The position numbers and the translations under genes are program-made. This document shows, piece after piece, positions 11,995 to 23,642 of a DNA stretch of 64,000 nt. A model generated the notes under the pieces. That model ran no database searches. It saw only the letters and a list, made by a program, of their open reading frames with translations, and had not been told where the DNA came from. This stretch comes from Rhyzopertha dominica. Its lineage: Eukaryota; Arthropoda; Insecta; Coleoptera; Bostrichidae. Positions within the stretch are counted from its first letter, which is position 1. Every line of letters begins with the position of its first letter. The stretch lies in the NCBI GenBank assembly GCA_025024175.1, contig QCXZ01000042.1:4295501-4359500 (forward strand), given 5' to 3'.

Positions 11995-13733
11995 AATAAG
12001 ATAATATTTTGTCGGATAGATCGCTGTCTCTTGAAAAACACTGACAAAAAATTAATAGTCTGACGTTTCAATTACAACTGTAATCTTTGTCAAAGACGCA
12101 GAACCTCAAAATTTGCCTGACACAAGTTCAAACAAATTTTTGAAAGTAAATAAACAAATCACCAAGGAAGCGAGACGTCATAGAAACAACGTGCCAACCT
12201 GATAAAAAAGGAACCTAACGANGAAAAAGGAACTACCTACCTACTAGATATACACGAACTACTTGATAAAAGATAACTACAAAATAGCCTTCCAAATGTC
12301 ACCTAACTCATAATTTCCATAATCCCTATTAAAATTATTAGTATTCCTACAAATTTCTATAGCTTCTTTTATTAGACGTTTGTGATAATATTTTTCTCTA
12401 TGTAAAATTTTTGTTTTATCAAAATCAATCATGTGTCTAGTCAAATATGAGTGTTCAGCTACGGAAGATTTATCTATCTGTTGCAACCTAGTAGCACGTA
12501 TGTGTTCTTTCAAACGCGTACCTACTTTTCTTTTTGTTTGACCTATGTAACACTTTCCGCAAGAACAAGTAATTTTGTAAACACCTTCACTCTCTAAATG
12601 TACTTTATCTTTAGTAGAATTTAAAATTTTATCTAAATTATTATATGTACTATCAACAACTAAAATATCATGTTTTCTAAGCATCCTCTTTAATTTTTCC
12701 GAAAGGCCTTGTACATAAGGCAAACTCAACTTCAATTTACTTTGTCGTGGCTGAGAATTTACTTGATTTGGATGAGCACTTTTATTAAAAACTGACCAAA
12801 TATTCTTACTACTATAACCATTTCTCATTAGCGCTGATTTAAGATAATATATTTCTTTTTGTACAGAACTTTCGTCTGATATCCTTTGTGCTCTAACAAA
12901 TAACGTCCTAATAAGACTATTCTTTTGAGAAGGAGGGTGGTGAGATGTGGCATGTAAATATCTGTCTGTGTGTGTTGGTTTTCTGTAAACCTTGTGTCCT
13001 AACTGTCCAGTGTTTGTTCTGTAAATTTTGACATCCAAGAAAGGTAAACTACCATTGCTTTCTAATTCCATAGTAAATTTTATGTCGGGATTTTGACTGT
13101 TCAAATTATTTAGAAACCTACCCAGCTCTTCTATACCATGGGGCCAAATAACAAAAGTGTCATCTACGTACCTATACCAACATTTTGGTTTAAGATGAAA
13201 ACTGTTTATCGCCACATGTTCAAAATTTTCCATAAACAAATTGGCTACTACAGGACTTAGAGGTGAACCCATTGCACAACCTGATTTTTGTTCATAAAAA
13301 TTATCGTTCCATAAGAAAATTTTACATAGAGAAAAATATTATCACAAACGTCTAATAAAAGAAGCTATAGAAATTTGTAGGAATACTAATAATTTTAATA
13401 GGGATTATGGAAATTATGAGTTAGGTGACATTTGGAAGGCTATTTTGTAGTTATCTTTTATCAAGTAGTTCGTGTATATCTAGTAGGTAGGTAGTTCCTT
13501 TTTCATCGTTAGGTTCCTTATTTATCAGGTTGGCACGTTGTTTCTATGACGTCTCGCTTCCTTGGTGATTTGTTTATTTACTTTCAAAAATTTGTTTGAA
13601 CTTGTGTCAGGCAAATTTTGAGGTTCTGCGTCTTTGACAAAGATTACAGTTGTAATTGAAACGTCAGACTATTAATTTTTTGTCAGTGTTTTTCAAGAGA
13701 CAGCGANCTATCCGACAAAATATTATCTTATTC
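11995..13733 (-). mobile_element. Penelope-like element with inverted terminal copies
   Basis: Segments 11995-12421 and 13316-13733 are near-perfect inverted copies of each other, and the left one includes the 3' end of the coding region. Penelope elements are known for terminal repeats in direct or inverted orientation, and this fits the inverted form. The element lies in the minus-strand arm of the Tc1 dimer: Tc1 coding stops at 13740 and resumes at about 11990. The reverse transcriptase is truncated at its N-terminus. Confidence 0.8.
12277..13316 (-). CDS. Penelope-like reverse transcriptase with GIY-YIG endonuclease (5' truncated)
   Basis: The frame is open from the repeat junction near 13316 (FLWNDNFYEQKSGCAMGSPL) to the stop at 12277. 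It holds reverse-transcriptase motifs MGSPLSPVVANLFMENFE and the catalytic box YRYVDDTFVIW, then a C-terminal GIY-YIG nuclease seen as GVYKITCSCGKCYIGQTKRK. This order (RT then GIY-YIG) defines endonuclease-bearing Penelope-like elements, which prime reverse transcription at nicked DNA. Fingers and N-terminal motifs are missing because the element is cut off at the inverted repeat. No stop interrupts the remaining 340 or so codons, so insertion may be fairly recent. Confidence 0.85.
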
Positions 13734-14948
13734 TACCNCCATGCTTGATAGTGGGGACTTGATAAGGGTGGTCGAAGTATTTTCCGTCCGGCCGGCGCAC
13801 GAACCGAATGCAGCCCGAAGATACCAAATTAAATTTACTCTCGTGCGACCACAAGAATTCGACCATCCGAATCGGTTCGAAAATCTTTTTTGGTATCTTC
13901 GGACGGCATTCGGTACGTGCGCCGGCCGGTCGGAAAACGCTTCGAACGCCGTTATAAAGTTCCACTATCAAGCACGGTGGTGGGAACGTAATGATTCGAT
14001 GGTAATCTTTCCTAAAAATTTCTGAGAGTGTGAACTATGCTATAGTGTATCTTCCTGGCTGCTTCATCCTTGATCGGTCCGCTGTGACGTATGGACGACA
14101 AGATAAACGCCAACCAATATCGGAAGATATTGGAAGAGTTTATGCTTCCGCACGCCACCAAAAAAGTGTGCAGTGCCCAGCACAGTCGCCAGACCTCAAT
14201 CCGATCGAGCTCTTGTGGGAAGAGCTTGAAAAGCGTGTCCGCGTCTGAAAATTTAAGAAACCGGACGACTTGATGGCAGCGCTGGAGGCGGAATAGAAGA
14301 AAATTCTACTCAAGAAAATTATCAGTTTGGTTGACTCCGTGCCGTCCCGTTGTGCTGCTGTGATTGCCGTAGAGTTTTGCGACTAAATATTAATCCATAG
14401 TTGTGTCAGATAAATGTTAATTTTGTGGTTCTTTAAATAAATTTTATGTTTTACTGTAAGTTTGTGAGTGTCCGGTTTTTTTGCACGGTTAGATTTTGAT
14501 ATGCATTGAAACATGATACCATAACTTTTCATACAGTGAAACAATCTCAACGATATTTAATGGAAATGTTAACAAGAAAATGAGAATCAAACAGTAAAAA
14601 ACCCCGTGTCAATTGGTAACTTCATTCACGAGTTATCGACGTTCAAAAAAATTTTACTCGGTATCCGGTTTTTTTTGCACGCTACTGTATGTGGCTGATA
14701 TGAATGTGACAGATGAAACTATGAAGTTAGCTACGACTGCATGAGAAGGGCACTGGCAATAATGAAACAGTAAAATACCATCTGCACATTTTTGCACACT
14801 TTTTAGCCAAGTCGTCAAAAACCGGACAAATCCAAACAAAATGTTGAAAATCCGGACAAATCCGGATGCCATATTAAATGCGGACTCATAAACAAAAATA
14901 CAAACCTGTCCGGGCTAAATCCGGACGGTTGGTCACCTTACTTTTAAA

Positions 14949-15556
14949 TAACGAATTCGTGCTTGAACAATTCTAGCCGATTCCATTATGTAACGTCTTC
15001 GATTTAAATTTTGAAATTAAAATCCCATGGTTCGAAAGAGGTTGCTAAAAGTAATAAAAATAAAATTAATGAAACTTAGCAATTAATAATTAAACTTATT
15101 AGTTACCGAAAATCGGTCAGTTTGTAGGGGATTTCGATTCCGTCGTCCAATACTGACTTTACAGTTGGAACAATATTTTTGGAATATGCTTCATATATTT
15201 TTCAAACTAAAGCCTCTTTCATTGCATATGTTATTTTTTTAAATTTTCGTGTGGAAAATTCCTGTCCTTCGAAGTGGAGTGTTATGCTTCTCGGACACAA
15301 GAGTATCATAACAGTTTAATATGCACTCCTTCACTTCAATTTTTGAAACTTTTCCTCGCTTATTGCGCACCATATTTTCAACTTACGTCAATTACGTCGT
15401 TGCTGCAACCACGAGTAGGCGTTGATTGTTCTGGTCCTTCATTTGAATGCGAACTGACACAAACTACATCGTCACCACCACTGCTATCACTAGTAGATGC
15501 AGATTGCTATGCAACTACGGACATTTTGTCAAAATCTACTGGACGCCAAAAAGCCA
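14949..15556 (-). pseudogene. DDE_3 transposase, N-terminal half (other side of the hAT insertion)
   Basis: The piece adjoining the hAT element reads MESARIVQARIRYLK, which joins the YLKAIEKF frame at 10925 once the 8-bp duplication is allowed for. Upstream sequence toward 15556 is degraded in all frames on this strand. It is named by continuity with the downstream half. Confidence 0.6.
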
Positions 15557-15899
15557 TTTTGATTCACTGGTAACACTTCAGCTTGAGATCACAAACTGAA
15601 CTGAACGAAACTAAAATGATAGTACCTACCGACCACTGAATAAGACTTTCTTCTAAATATATTTCAAAGAAATTTGCTCGTTTACTCCAGCTATCTATAA
15701 GATAATCTTTGTTAATCTGGTTTATGTAAAATAGCCTAAGCCGGGTCTGTCACAATCTGCACCTGGCTCTGGAGGTTTGGTACAATGGAAGATTTATCGG
15801 GGGTCCACCAACATACAAGTTTTTGACTGTGACCTGCCATAAAATTTTATTAGGTGACAACGAGGGTGTCTTTACTATATGTTGATAACACTGTTGTTA

Positions 15900-16943
15900 C
15901 AATAATTAGTCATGTTTAAATTTGAAACAGGTAGATTATTAGTATTAGTTAATGGAGTATTATTTAAAATCTTGACATTTTCTTCATATTCAGGTAGCAT
16001 CTCGGATGACTAATTTACATTAGGACCTACTAATGATTNTCCTTCCTCAGACAAAACTTTTTGCAAGCCTTTGTTCGAAATAGAATTTTCAATGTACTGT
16101 TCAACAACAGACGTAGACTTCCACCCTCCAATCCGTTTTATTCCAAGCATACCTTCTCCTGCATTTGCTGGTAATGTAGCTAGGTAGTTTCAGAAAAGTG
16201 GCGATTTTTTTTAGAATTCCGCCAAAAGTATTTTAACCCACCACCCTGATGCATTTTCCATTTCTGAAACATATAAAAATCGACGGCGAAAATCAACATA
16301 TTTTTTGTAAAATCCCAATAGGTTTATCGATGGCACTAAACATTCTATTTGTCATGGTTTTGGTATCTCGAAGCGCAATTAACAACGAAGATTTCAGTTC
16401 TTAAATATCATCCACTTCAAGATTTGCAAGCTCTTGGCAACGACGTGCACCTTTTAGTCCAAAAATTAAAACAACTTGCAGTGGCAAAATATATTTTTGA
16501 GTTGTCATCGTTTACTTTAATCATCAAATAAATCTCATCCGTAGCTTCTCATAAGAAAGTTTCGATCTTCTCTTGAGTGAACACTTTGGCTTTCTTCGGT
16601 TTGAAATCATCGGACTTTCTTTTCAAAAAAACTAAACAATCCGGAATGGTTAGCGATATCCACATTATTGTTCATTTTCAATGTATCTTTTAACATAGAA
16701 CAGTAATTCCAGAGTGATGACGGTTTTCATATTTTGGAAAGGTGATAAAAGTACGCCAAAAGACTTTTCTCGGTGTAGCATTGGACCTTCATTATAGTGC
16801 ACCACTTCATGTACTCACAGTAAGTTTTATTATAAAATTTCCTTGGATTTTTCAGGGATCAGACCGCAACTTCTGGCCGTTTCCGCCATAACGTTAATTT
16901 CGACTTCAAAATTATTTTCTTCTTTCGAATCGTCGTAACTCAT
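15900..16943 (-). pseudogene. Crypton-like tyrosine recombinase, frameshifted
   Basis: The ATG at 16943 begins MSYDDSKEENN, then SCGLIPEKSKEIL. After frameshifts come EYMKWC, KSLLAYF, LKMNNNVDIANHSG, KPKKAKVFTQEKIETFL, GLKGARRCQELANLEVDDI and finally MLGIKRIGGWKSTSVVEQYI. The RCQEL context (usually RREEL) and the GWKS...YI tail match the catalytic Arg and terminal region of the tyrosine recombinases carried by insect Crypton elements, which move by recombination instead of a DDE transposase. Several frameshifts and stops show it is dead. Element borders were not found. Confidence 0.7.
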
Positions 16944-16949
16944 TTTAAA

Positions 16950-19900
16950 CTTTTGAAACCAAATTGTCGGAAACGAATCATAAAAATGCCTAACCCTTCG
17001 TACATATCAGTTTCAGCCACCGAGATTTGCATAATAACTATACACATTAGATTTGAGATAAAAACTTAAAATCAGTGCATAAAATTTTGTATGTATAGCG
17101 GACGTAACTCGCTGAACCATAGGGTCATAAAAGCTTCTTTACGCCCTTAGTACATAAATAACTATTATTTTTAATGATTTTGATCTATTCAAATTAAAAA
17201 GTCGAAAAATAATTTAAACGCAGACAGATAAAATAATATTTTCCTACTCCTTGCATGGAAAGTGTGATTTAGCATTATCATTTTGGCATCAGAAAGTTGG
17301 CCATTACCGATCGCTGCTAAGTAACAGTGTTTGAGACTTGTATACTATGATTCGATGTTGATAATGTACGTATATTGTTGTTTGTCTGGAGCTTGCTGGC
17401 CATCGACCCTTAAGACTCAACACATCTTTATTTCCGGCCAAAAATGTCATGGAGGTCATGTTCAAGCAATGTCCAATTAGATTATTCTTTCCAAAACATT
17501 TACTATCAGTTTATGCGCCAGATGCTGGAACGCCAGTTCAGAAAGTCCAGAATTTCTACAGCTAACAACTGACAAGATACCCAAATGATTATTTTGAGAG
17601 ATATGAACGGAAGAGTGGAAAGAAAGTAATTCCAGCAATTAAGAACGCGTTTAATAAGGCAAACAAGGAGAAATGCTTGCACTTACAATGAGTTAAGGAT
17701 CAATAAGACGTACTTCCAACATAAACTTCAACACAAGGTCACTTTCGGGGGTAGCAGTGATGCAGTATCTAAAATAAACGAGCTAGCTTTGTAGCAGTTG
17801 ATCTTAATTTGAAAAAGCCATGCCAATGAGGGCTCTGTTTAAACTGAGAATACGACTGGGTATAAAAGCGTAATAGATCTATCTGCAGTAACCATAAGTA
17901 GACATATATTTTAAAATATAAGAGCTCCGTACTCAAAAGAAATGGAAAAATAAACATTATTTGACCACATCATTGTATCTAGAGAATGTGTTTCAAAAAG
18001 TATGTAGAATATTTAACATTCTCGGAATGTGGCGAAGACAAGCAATCTCTGGAAGTTCTATAAAAACGGGCTCAGACTTCTTAATTAGTTTTCTTCTATG
18101 ATGTATATTAGGATATCCCATTCAAGTAAGCAAAATCTCAACCGTATACTTACTTAGTCAGTCCACCAACTACAAATGAACGTATCGAAAGTTATCTCAA
18201 TTCTAAATATCTTTAAATGTAAAATTCCGTGTAATAACGTGGAGTTAATTTGCAATTTAATATAATAATAAATTTCTGAATAGATAAATTGTTGTGGGAC
18301 CAGGACATAGAATTCTAGCACAGTTGATAAACGATTCAACATAAGCAGAAGCAACTTTTGTTAGAGAATCAACTATAATATGCATCAAAACCATTGTAAT
18401 AAAACATTCGGACATCATCAGCACGTATAGTTGATATTTTTGTTATGTTACGCTTTGGTGAACGCCTTTAGTGTCAAAACACGGAAGCCTATATCAAATG
18501 GTTTTGCATATTATACGACACGGCGTGTGATTGCCGACGACTCGTAATTTTATGTTTCGGCAACGCCGCAAATGTTCGGTGACACCTAGCAATATCTAGA
18601 GGGAGAGGCACTTTATAAAAAAAAGATTGAGAAATACTACTGTACATACACAAAGTTATTTTTGATGATGCAATATATTTTTTTGTTAAACGATGTTGCT
18701 AACACTCGAACTGGCCAAGGATTTATGAAAAAATCACATAGCCGTTCTAGAGCTGCATCCTTGTGCTGGCAGAACTGAATCAACGTAACCCATAGCAGTG
18801 CCAAAATTGCTGCACAAACCTTTGTGCGTAATATTTAGTTTACAATGTTGCTTCATATATCTTCTGACTGTGTAAATAACCAAACCCTGACTCGAACACC
18901 ATGGCTGTTCAGCAACATTCCATCACCTAGTGCAATTTTTACAGTATCCATTAACACTGGCGCCTTATATGACCATTAATCAAAATTTGCAGAATCTCTT
19001 TAAAAGAAGTGAACTTACGACTGTGGAGAGACAATTAACCGAATCTTTATCCTGCTAATAAAGAATCTTACTTATTTCATTTATTTCAACAGTCAATAGT
19101 GACTTGATTCAATCAAACAAATAGCACAGTCTTAAAAATGTTTCAAGCAGCATCAAGCTGTCTGAAACCTATAATTATTTTCTGTTTCACAACTATAATA
19201 TTCTAAATAGAACACTTGATATGTTTTTGCATTACCTACACCTTACCATTTCTTTGACGAAATTTAAGAATTCTTTCTAGACGACCCATATTATGTGGCC
19301 TAATAAGACCATTTGGGCTTAAAATGGTATTCCTTAATGCAGCACGCTGCAAAGAAATTGTGTATCTCCAGAAGTTAAAAAAAGTGAAAAGTTTAACTGT
19401 ATCACTGTTCATCTGTAGGTTTAAAATTATCATTAACATTACTGCTAAGTAACAACTAGCACTGGAAATGTATTCAAAATAACGCCTCTTACTCTGTTTT
19501 TTTTTTACAAAAATGCGCTTTGTTAAATCTGGCCATATAGCTAGACTTTTAGTAGATTTTGGTCACCCAATATAAATAATAACGTGTGTTTTAAACACAT
19601 ACTCTGTGCCTATCCATTATTTTAATGAATCCACACTGACATTTCTTAATTTCAGTCAACATGAATATGACTAACGTGGTGTCCAAAAATGCTCTTTAGA
19701 TTTTTAACGACAGACGAAATTAAACAGTTTTGCTTTCCCATTTCCGAAGAAAATGAAAACAAACTGTGGTGTGGTAGTTGTTCAAACTATAACTATTCGT
19801 GTAGTTTGGCAAACAACTTTTTCAACACCCCTTATTCTGAAATTGTGAAAAGCAAAGTATTAAACAGTAATTTACCAAAACATCGTTAAATGTTGAATGA

Positions 19901-20040
19901 AATATGAAATTGGTCATTGATTGTCTTTTAATGCAAAGACCGCACAAATAAAATTTATATATAAACACCTTGAAAATAACTTTTCAATAATGTACAAAAT
20001 GTTAATAAATCTAATAAATCTCTGGTAGTTCAAAGCTAAA
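16950..20040. other. Gene-poor DNA between Crypton and mariner remnants
   Basis: Apart from the LINE endonuclease scrap at 17470-17640, I see no gene. A minus-strand frame at 19439-19236 is unassignable. Confidence 0.4.
17470..17640 (+). pseudogene. LINE endonuclease fragment
   Basis: The sequence reads LLSVYAPDAGTPVQKVQNFY, and after a shift RDMNGRVGK. VYAP and the GDMNA/RVG-like block are conserved motifs of the apurinic-type endonuclease domain of non-LTR retrotransposons. No RT domain follows. Confidence 0.5.
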
Positions 20041-20049
20041 CACTTCGTT

Positions 20050-20440
20050 TTAAGTGGCACTCCACAAATAAAAGTCATGGGGATGAGGTCGAGTGATCTG
20101 GCAGGGCGTTGAACTGGTCCATTATTCTAAAACACTCTGCCATTAAAGTTTCCTCTCAAAAAGTGTTGCACATCATAAGCATTATGAGTCGAACAGCATG
20201 TTTTCCAGATTAATAACTTGTCTCAAGGCAGGTATTATTTCGTTTGTTAGCAGCTCCAAATATCTGGCACTAGTTAAATTATAATCGAAGGTAAGGTAAG
20301 GTTCCTACCAACCAGAAATTAAAACCAAATCGAATTTGAAATCTTCTTTAATTTACCAACTGTGGATTNTCCATAGATCAATGATGATTGTTAAGGCCTA
20401 TTGAACATTTCACAGTTGGTAAACCACATTTTATGTGTCC
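20050..20440 (-). pseudogene. Degraded mariner/Tc3-like transposase fragment
   Basis: On the minus strand, pieces equivalent to the family pattern are visible: NNHHWSMENPQL (family RYWS..NPHW), FNFWLVGTL, LTSARYLELLTNEIIPAL, and a decayed ARSLDLIPM in place of ARSPDLTP. An n base and shifts break the frame. Termini were not found. Confidence 0.5.
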
Positions 20441-22320
20441 ATTATTATCGCTTAAATCTTGTACAATAATTGTTGAATTGTATGGGTGGTTTTATAAACA
20501 ATGGATTTTGATCTTGAGCTACTTTACAAACTGACGTACTCCCATTGTTTGTAACATTTAGCAAAATATTATTTTCACGCGTATCGGCATTGTTAACTTG
20601 ATAGTTGCCTCTTTATTTTTCGAAGCTTCCAAAGATTAATAAATTTCTCATTATTATGCCAAAAATTTCTGGTGTGGATAAGACCTTTCCTATTAGCTAC
20701 AAAATACATCCCCAAAGTGTCAACTTTTTCTTCATTTTTAAATTTGTGTGTCATTATCCTTATTTATTAATCTCAATACTTAACGGTAATTATTTAAAAC
20801 TCTCATCAATTCTACTTTTACATGTCAATAATGACTGAGCTTACCGTTTATTTGTTTTTAATTAACATTAATGCAAATTTTATTTTTTGTTCATATCTTA
20901 CGCAAAAATAAATATTTATCATGCTGTTATACAGTCTTTAAAAAGCTATTTTTAAACTATCTAAATAATTAAAAATCCAATTAGCCGTAATAAAATAGCT
21001 CTAATAATTTCGAAACAAGTGATAATCGGGGGTTTTTGTTAACACTTGAAACTTGGAAACGGGAAATTGCTTTTTTTTCAAACTACCTCAAGAATTAAAA
21101 TCACAATGAATTTGAAATGAGATTTATTACAAGCATTTAATTCTGCAAAACATTCGCCATTTAACCGTTGCTTTATCTCTTCTATTAACTGATATACCAA
21201 TAGTAAGCATCGAAATGTGGACACAGTGTATAAGTAACTATTCATGCACCATTTAATGGCAAAAAATGGATTTCTTTCCCATCATCTTTGACTTCTGGAG
21301 ATATCAAGCCCTCATTTATATCATGGAAATTAGCAGAAAATGCAATGTAAGAATATTTTGCTTTTAATCCACCAAATAGTTCTTACCATTAAGCCATTCT
21401 TGAATTTGAAGATGGATGTATTAGGACGATAGAAACAGATTGACCCATATTTTGAGAAATTATTTTTTTCTTTCTTTGAGTTAAAGTTCAGAATATAGTA
21501 AAAATACATTGCTTATGTTACGATTTCTTTATTTAGTTTGTAAATACATTATGCAACCCCCTCAAGAGTTAAAAACTGGCGTAATTGTCTACATCCACAT
21601 GTCTCAAAATTTATACCTACTTCGAATTAGGGAATTGCTTCAGTACTAAATATGCCTCGACGTTCTCAATACATATAATTTACCATCATGTGTACCATTA
21701 AAACCAGCTACTTTGATCATGTCACTAATCACCTAAGATAAAAATTAGTATATAAATGTCTGCCTTCACTGCAACTGCAAAGCACTGTTACTAATTTTTG
21801 TAGTCGTTGTAAATATCATGGTTTAAAAAAAATCGTTAATACTGTAACAAATAAAATTTAGGTCAACCAGCTTATAGAATGTGTAACTTTACGAGTTACG
21901 TAAAGATGAAACGTAGCGAAGAACGTGTAAATAGTGTGAAACGTTAGGTGCTATGAAATAATTTTCCTGTTGTTTAATTTATCATTAGCTGTTCATTTGT
22001 TTTTAGCTTTAGGAAATAACGTTAATATTGTTACAGTTATAAAAGTTGAACAGAATCAGGGAATACTGTAATAATTTTTTTGTTAAAACGTGAGAGCTAG
22101 CGTAGATTAGAATCGATGGAAGCGAGGTGTGCCAAATCTGTAGTAAAACGTGTTAAGTTTGGTGAAAACTGAAGTTGGGCAAAGCTGCATACGGCGGCTG
22201 CAGGGCACACACAGCCGTCATTATTGCAACCAATACGTAAGCCTGACGTAATAATGCTGACAAACTGTGAGTTACTTGGGTTATTAACGAAGATTATCTG
22301 TTGTTACTGCACTGGAAACG
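20441..22320. other. Gene-poor DNA with one unrecognised minus-strand frame
   Basis: A stop-to-stop frame on the minus strand at 21382-21242 (46 codons, starting ELFGGLKAKYSYIAF and ending KEIHFLPLNGA) looks protein-like. Degraded pieces continue upstream. I do not recognise it; it could be the 3' end of a decayed gene or transposon. Nothing else can be supported. Confidence 0.3.
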
Positions 22321-22322
22321 TA

Positions 22323-22447
22323 CAGGGTGATCAAAGAAACAATAAAATTTAAAAAGGAAATCAATAAACTTTTTATTCTTGATTAACTTAATTCTACATA
22401 CTTGATACCATCAACTGTGGAATGTCAACCATTTCATGATCACCCAG
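22323..22447. mobile_element. Candidate TA-flanked MITE
   Basis: TA at 22321-22322 and 22448-22449 flanks CAGGGTGATCA on the left and the near reverse complement TGATCACCCAG on the right (10 of 11 matching), enclosing 125 bp of A/T-rich sequence. The short termini make this a tentative call. Confidence 0.45.
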
Positions 22448-23642
22448 TACGGTCAGGTTTCACGAATGTTAAAACTTTTGCTGTTGATTATTTATAAGCT
22501 GTATAAACATAAATTGTAAATACGATATTGATCATGACGTTCATATTGCATAACAATGTTTGCTATTTTTATTGTTAGCAAGTTATATTTTCGGTGCATA
22601 ATGGTTATTTCAAAATTTCAAACAAAATGGGCAAATGTCACAATCACGTTAGGTCTTGTATTGTTTTACACTGTTCATATGCAATTTTAATAAAGAATCT
22701 TATTGCAGAATCGACTCTGTGCTTATATAACAAAACATTTTGGATCTTGCATTTACCAAAAAACAAAATGGTTAAAGATTACATATTTTTTAATTTATTT
22801 TTACATACAAGACTTCCCGAGGAACGTTCATACATACACTTTTTTGACAAATGTTCAAATTGATTCATTCCCGGTGTGCTCCAAACAATGATACTCTGTT
22901 TTCAAACTCCTGGCGGATATTTCCAAAGGTTTGATTTTTTAAATTTAAATTCACCGACTTTAGTGAAATAATATGCATTGAGTGGTAATAAACAGGTAGA
23001 ATTATATTATTGCAGTGTTAGAATTATTGTTGACAAAGGTGGGGAAAAGTGACAAAGATTGAGCGGTATTTGAAAATTGCAGCTCACTTTAAACATGATT
23101 CAATGAGGTTTCCACGTAAGTATTTATTTGTTTACTGATAAGAATTGTAGTCACTGACGGAAAGCAAAATCAAATTAGATGTATTGGCAATATTATTTTT
23201 ACCCTTCCGGAAATTTACATTTATCTATGTTTGATTGTACCAAGGGTCATTAGAATAGTAATTTGTCTGTTTAGACCTTTTAAAAGTACAACATATCTAA
23301 GCTAACCAAATTTGAAAACTAATCTAATGACTCGGATATATTTTTTTTATTTCTGAGATTAAAATCGGAATTCCAAAATTAAAGTGGGAATTACAAAACA
23401 TAATATAAAAACACACCATTAAAGTTTTAAAGTGGTATGGGAACGAATAAACAAAAAACTAGAGTTTCCATTGAAATTTATATTTGTATGTACTCCACAA
23501 GCAATACAAAAAATCATTACATTCAAATTATAGAAACATACAAAATCTGCATCTTTACATTCACCACATTCATCATAATAAAACGAATCAATCTACATTT
23601 CACATTTGTACTTGATCTAAATAAATTATTATTAACAACTAA

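Larger units (their letters stand above)
11393..14687. mobile_element. Palindromic Tc1-like element (inverted dimer)
   Basis: TA flanks both sides (11391-11392, 14688-14689). The ends begin CAGTAGCGTGCAAAAAAAA and the inverted similarity runs about 600 bp. A second copy of the terminal motif (CCGTGCAAAAAAAACCGGAC) lies about 200 bp inward in each arm, the inverted-repeat/direct-repeat layout of Tc3/Sleeping Beauty-type elements. Transposase pieces occur in both orientations. Plus-strand arm: KHGGGNVM (about 13976), then INANQYRKILEEFMLPHATK, SPDLNPIELLWEELEKRVR and KKPDDLMAALEAE. Minus-strand arm: SHESKFNLV ... PTIKH at 13870-13740, continuing beyond the Penelope insertion at 11986-11801 with MNANQYRLILEEIMLLHATE. 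Both copies are broken. Confidence 0.82.
10926..14940. mobile_element. Non-autonomous hAT element with 8-bp target duplication
   Basis: The termini are TAAGGTGACCAACTTCCC on the left and, read inward, TAAGGTGACCAACCGTCCGG on the right. The 8-bp duplication CTTTTAAA sits at 10918-10925 and 14941-14948, the hAT hallmark. Removing the nested Tc1 leaves about 0.7 kb with no hAT transposase visible, so it would have needed another copy for mobility. It interrupts the transposase of the surrounding DDE_3 element. Confidence 0.88.
10286..15877 (-). mobile_element. IS630/Tc1-like (DDE_3) element, outer shell of a four-level nest
   Basis: The ends are 41-bp inverted repeats starting TAGTAAAGACAC and reaching CCTAATAAAATTTTATGG, with two mismatches. 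TA flanks both sides (10284-10285 and 15878-15879). The total is 5592 bp, but subtracting the hAT insertion and its duplicated 8 bp leaves about 1.57 kb, normal for this superfamily. The transposase lies on the minus strand in two pieces, listed separately. Confidence 0.85.

Noticed and set aside
15274..15573. Plus-strand 99-codon frame
   Set aside because: It lies antisense to the N-terminal part of the DDE_3 element and shows no domain.
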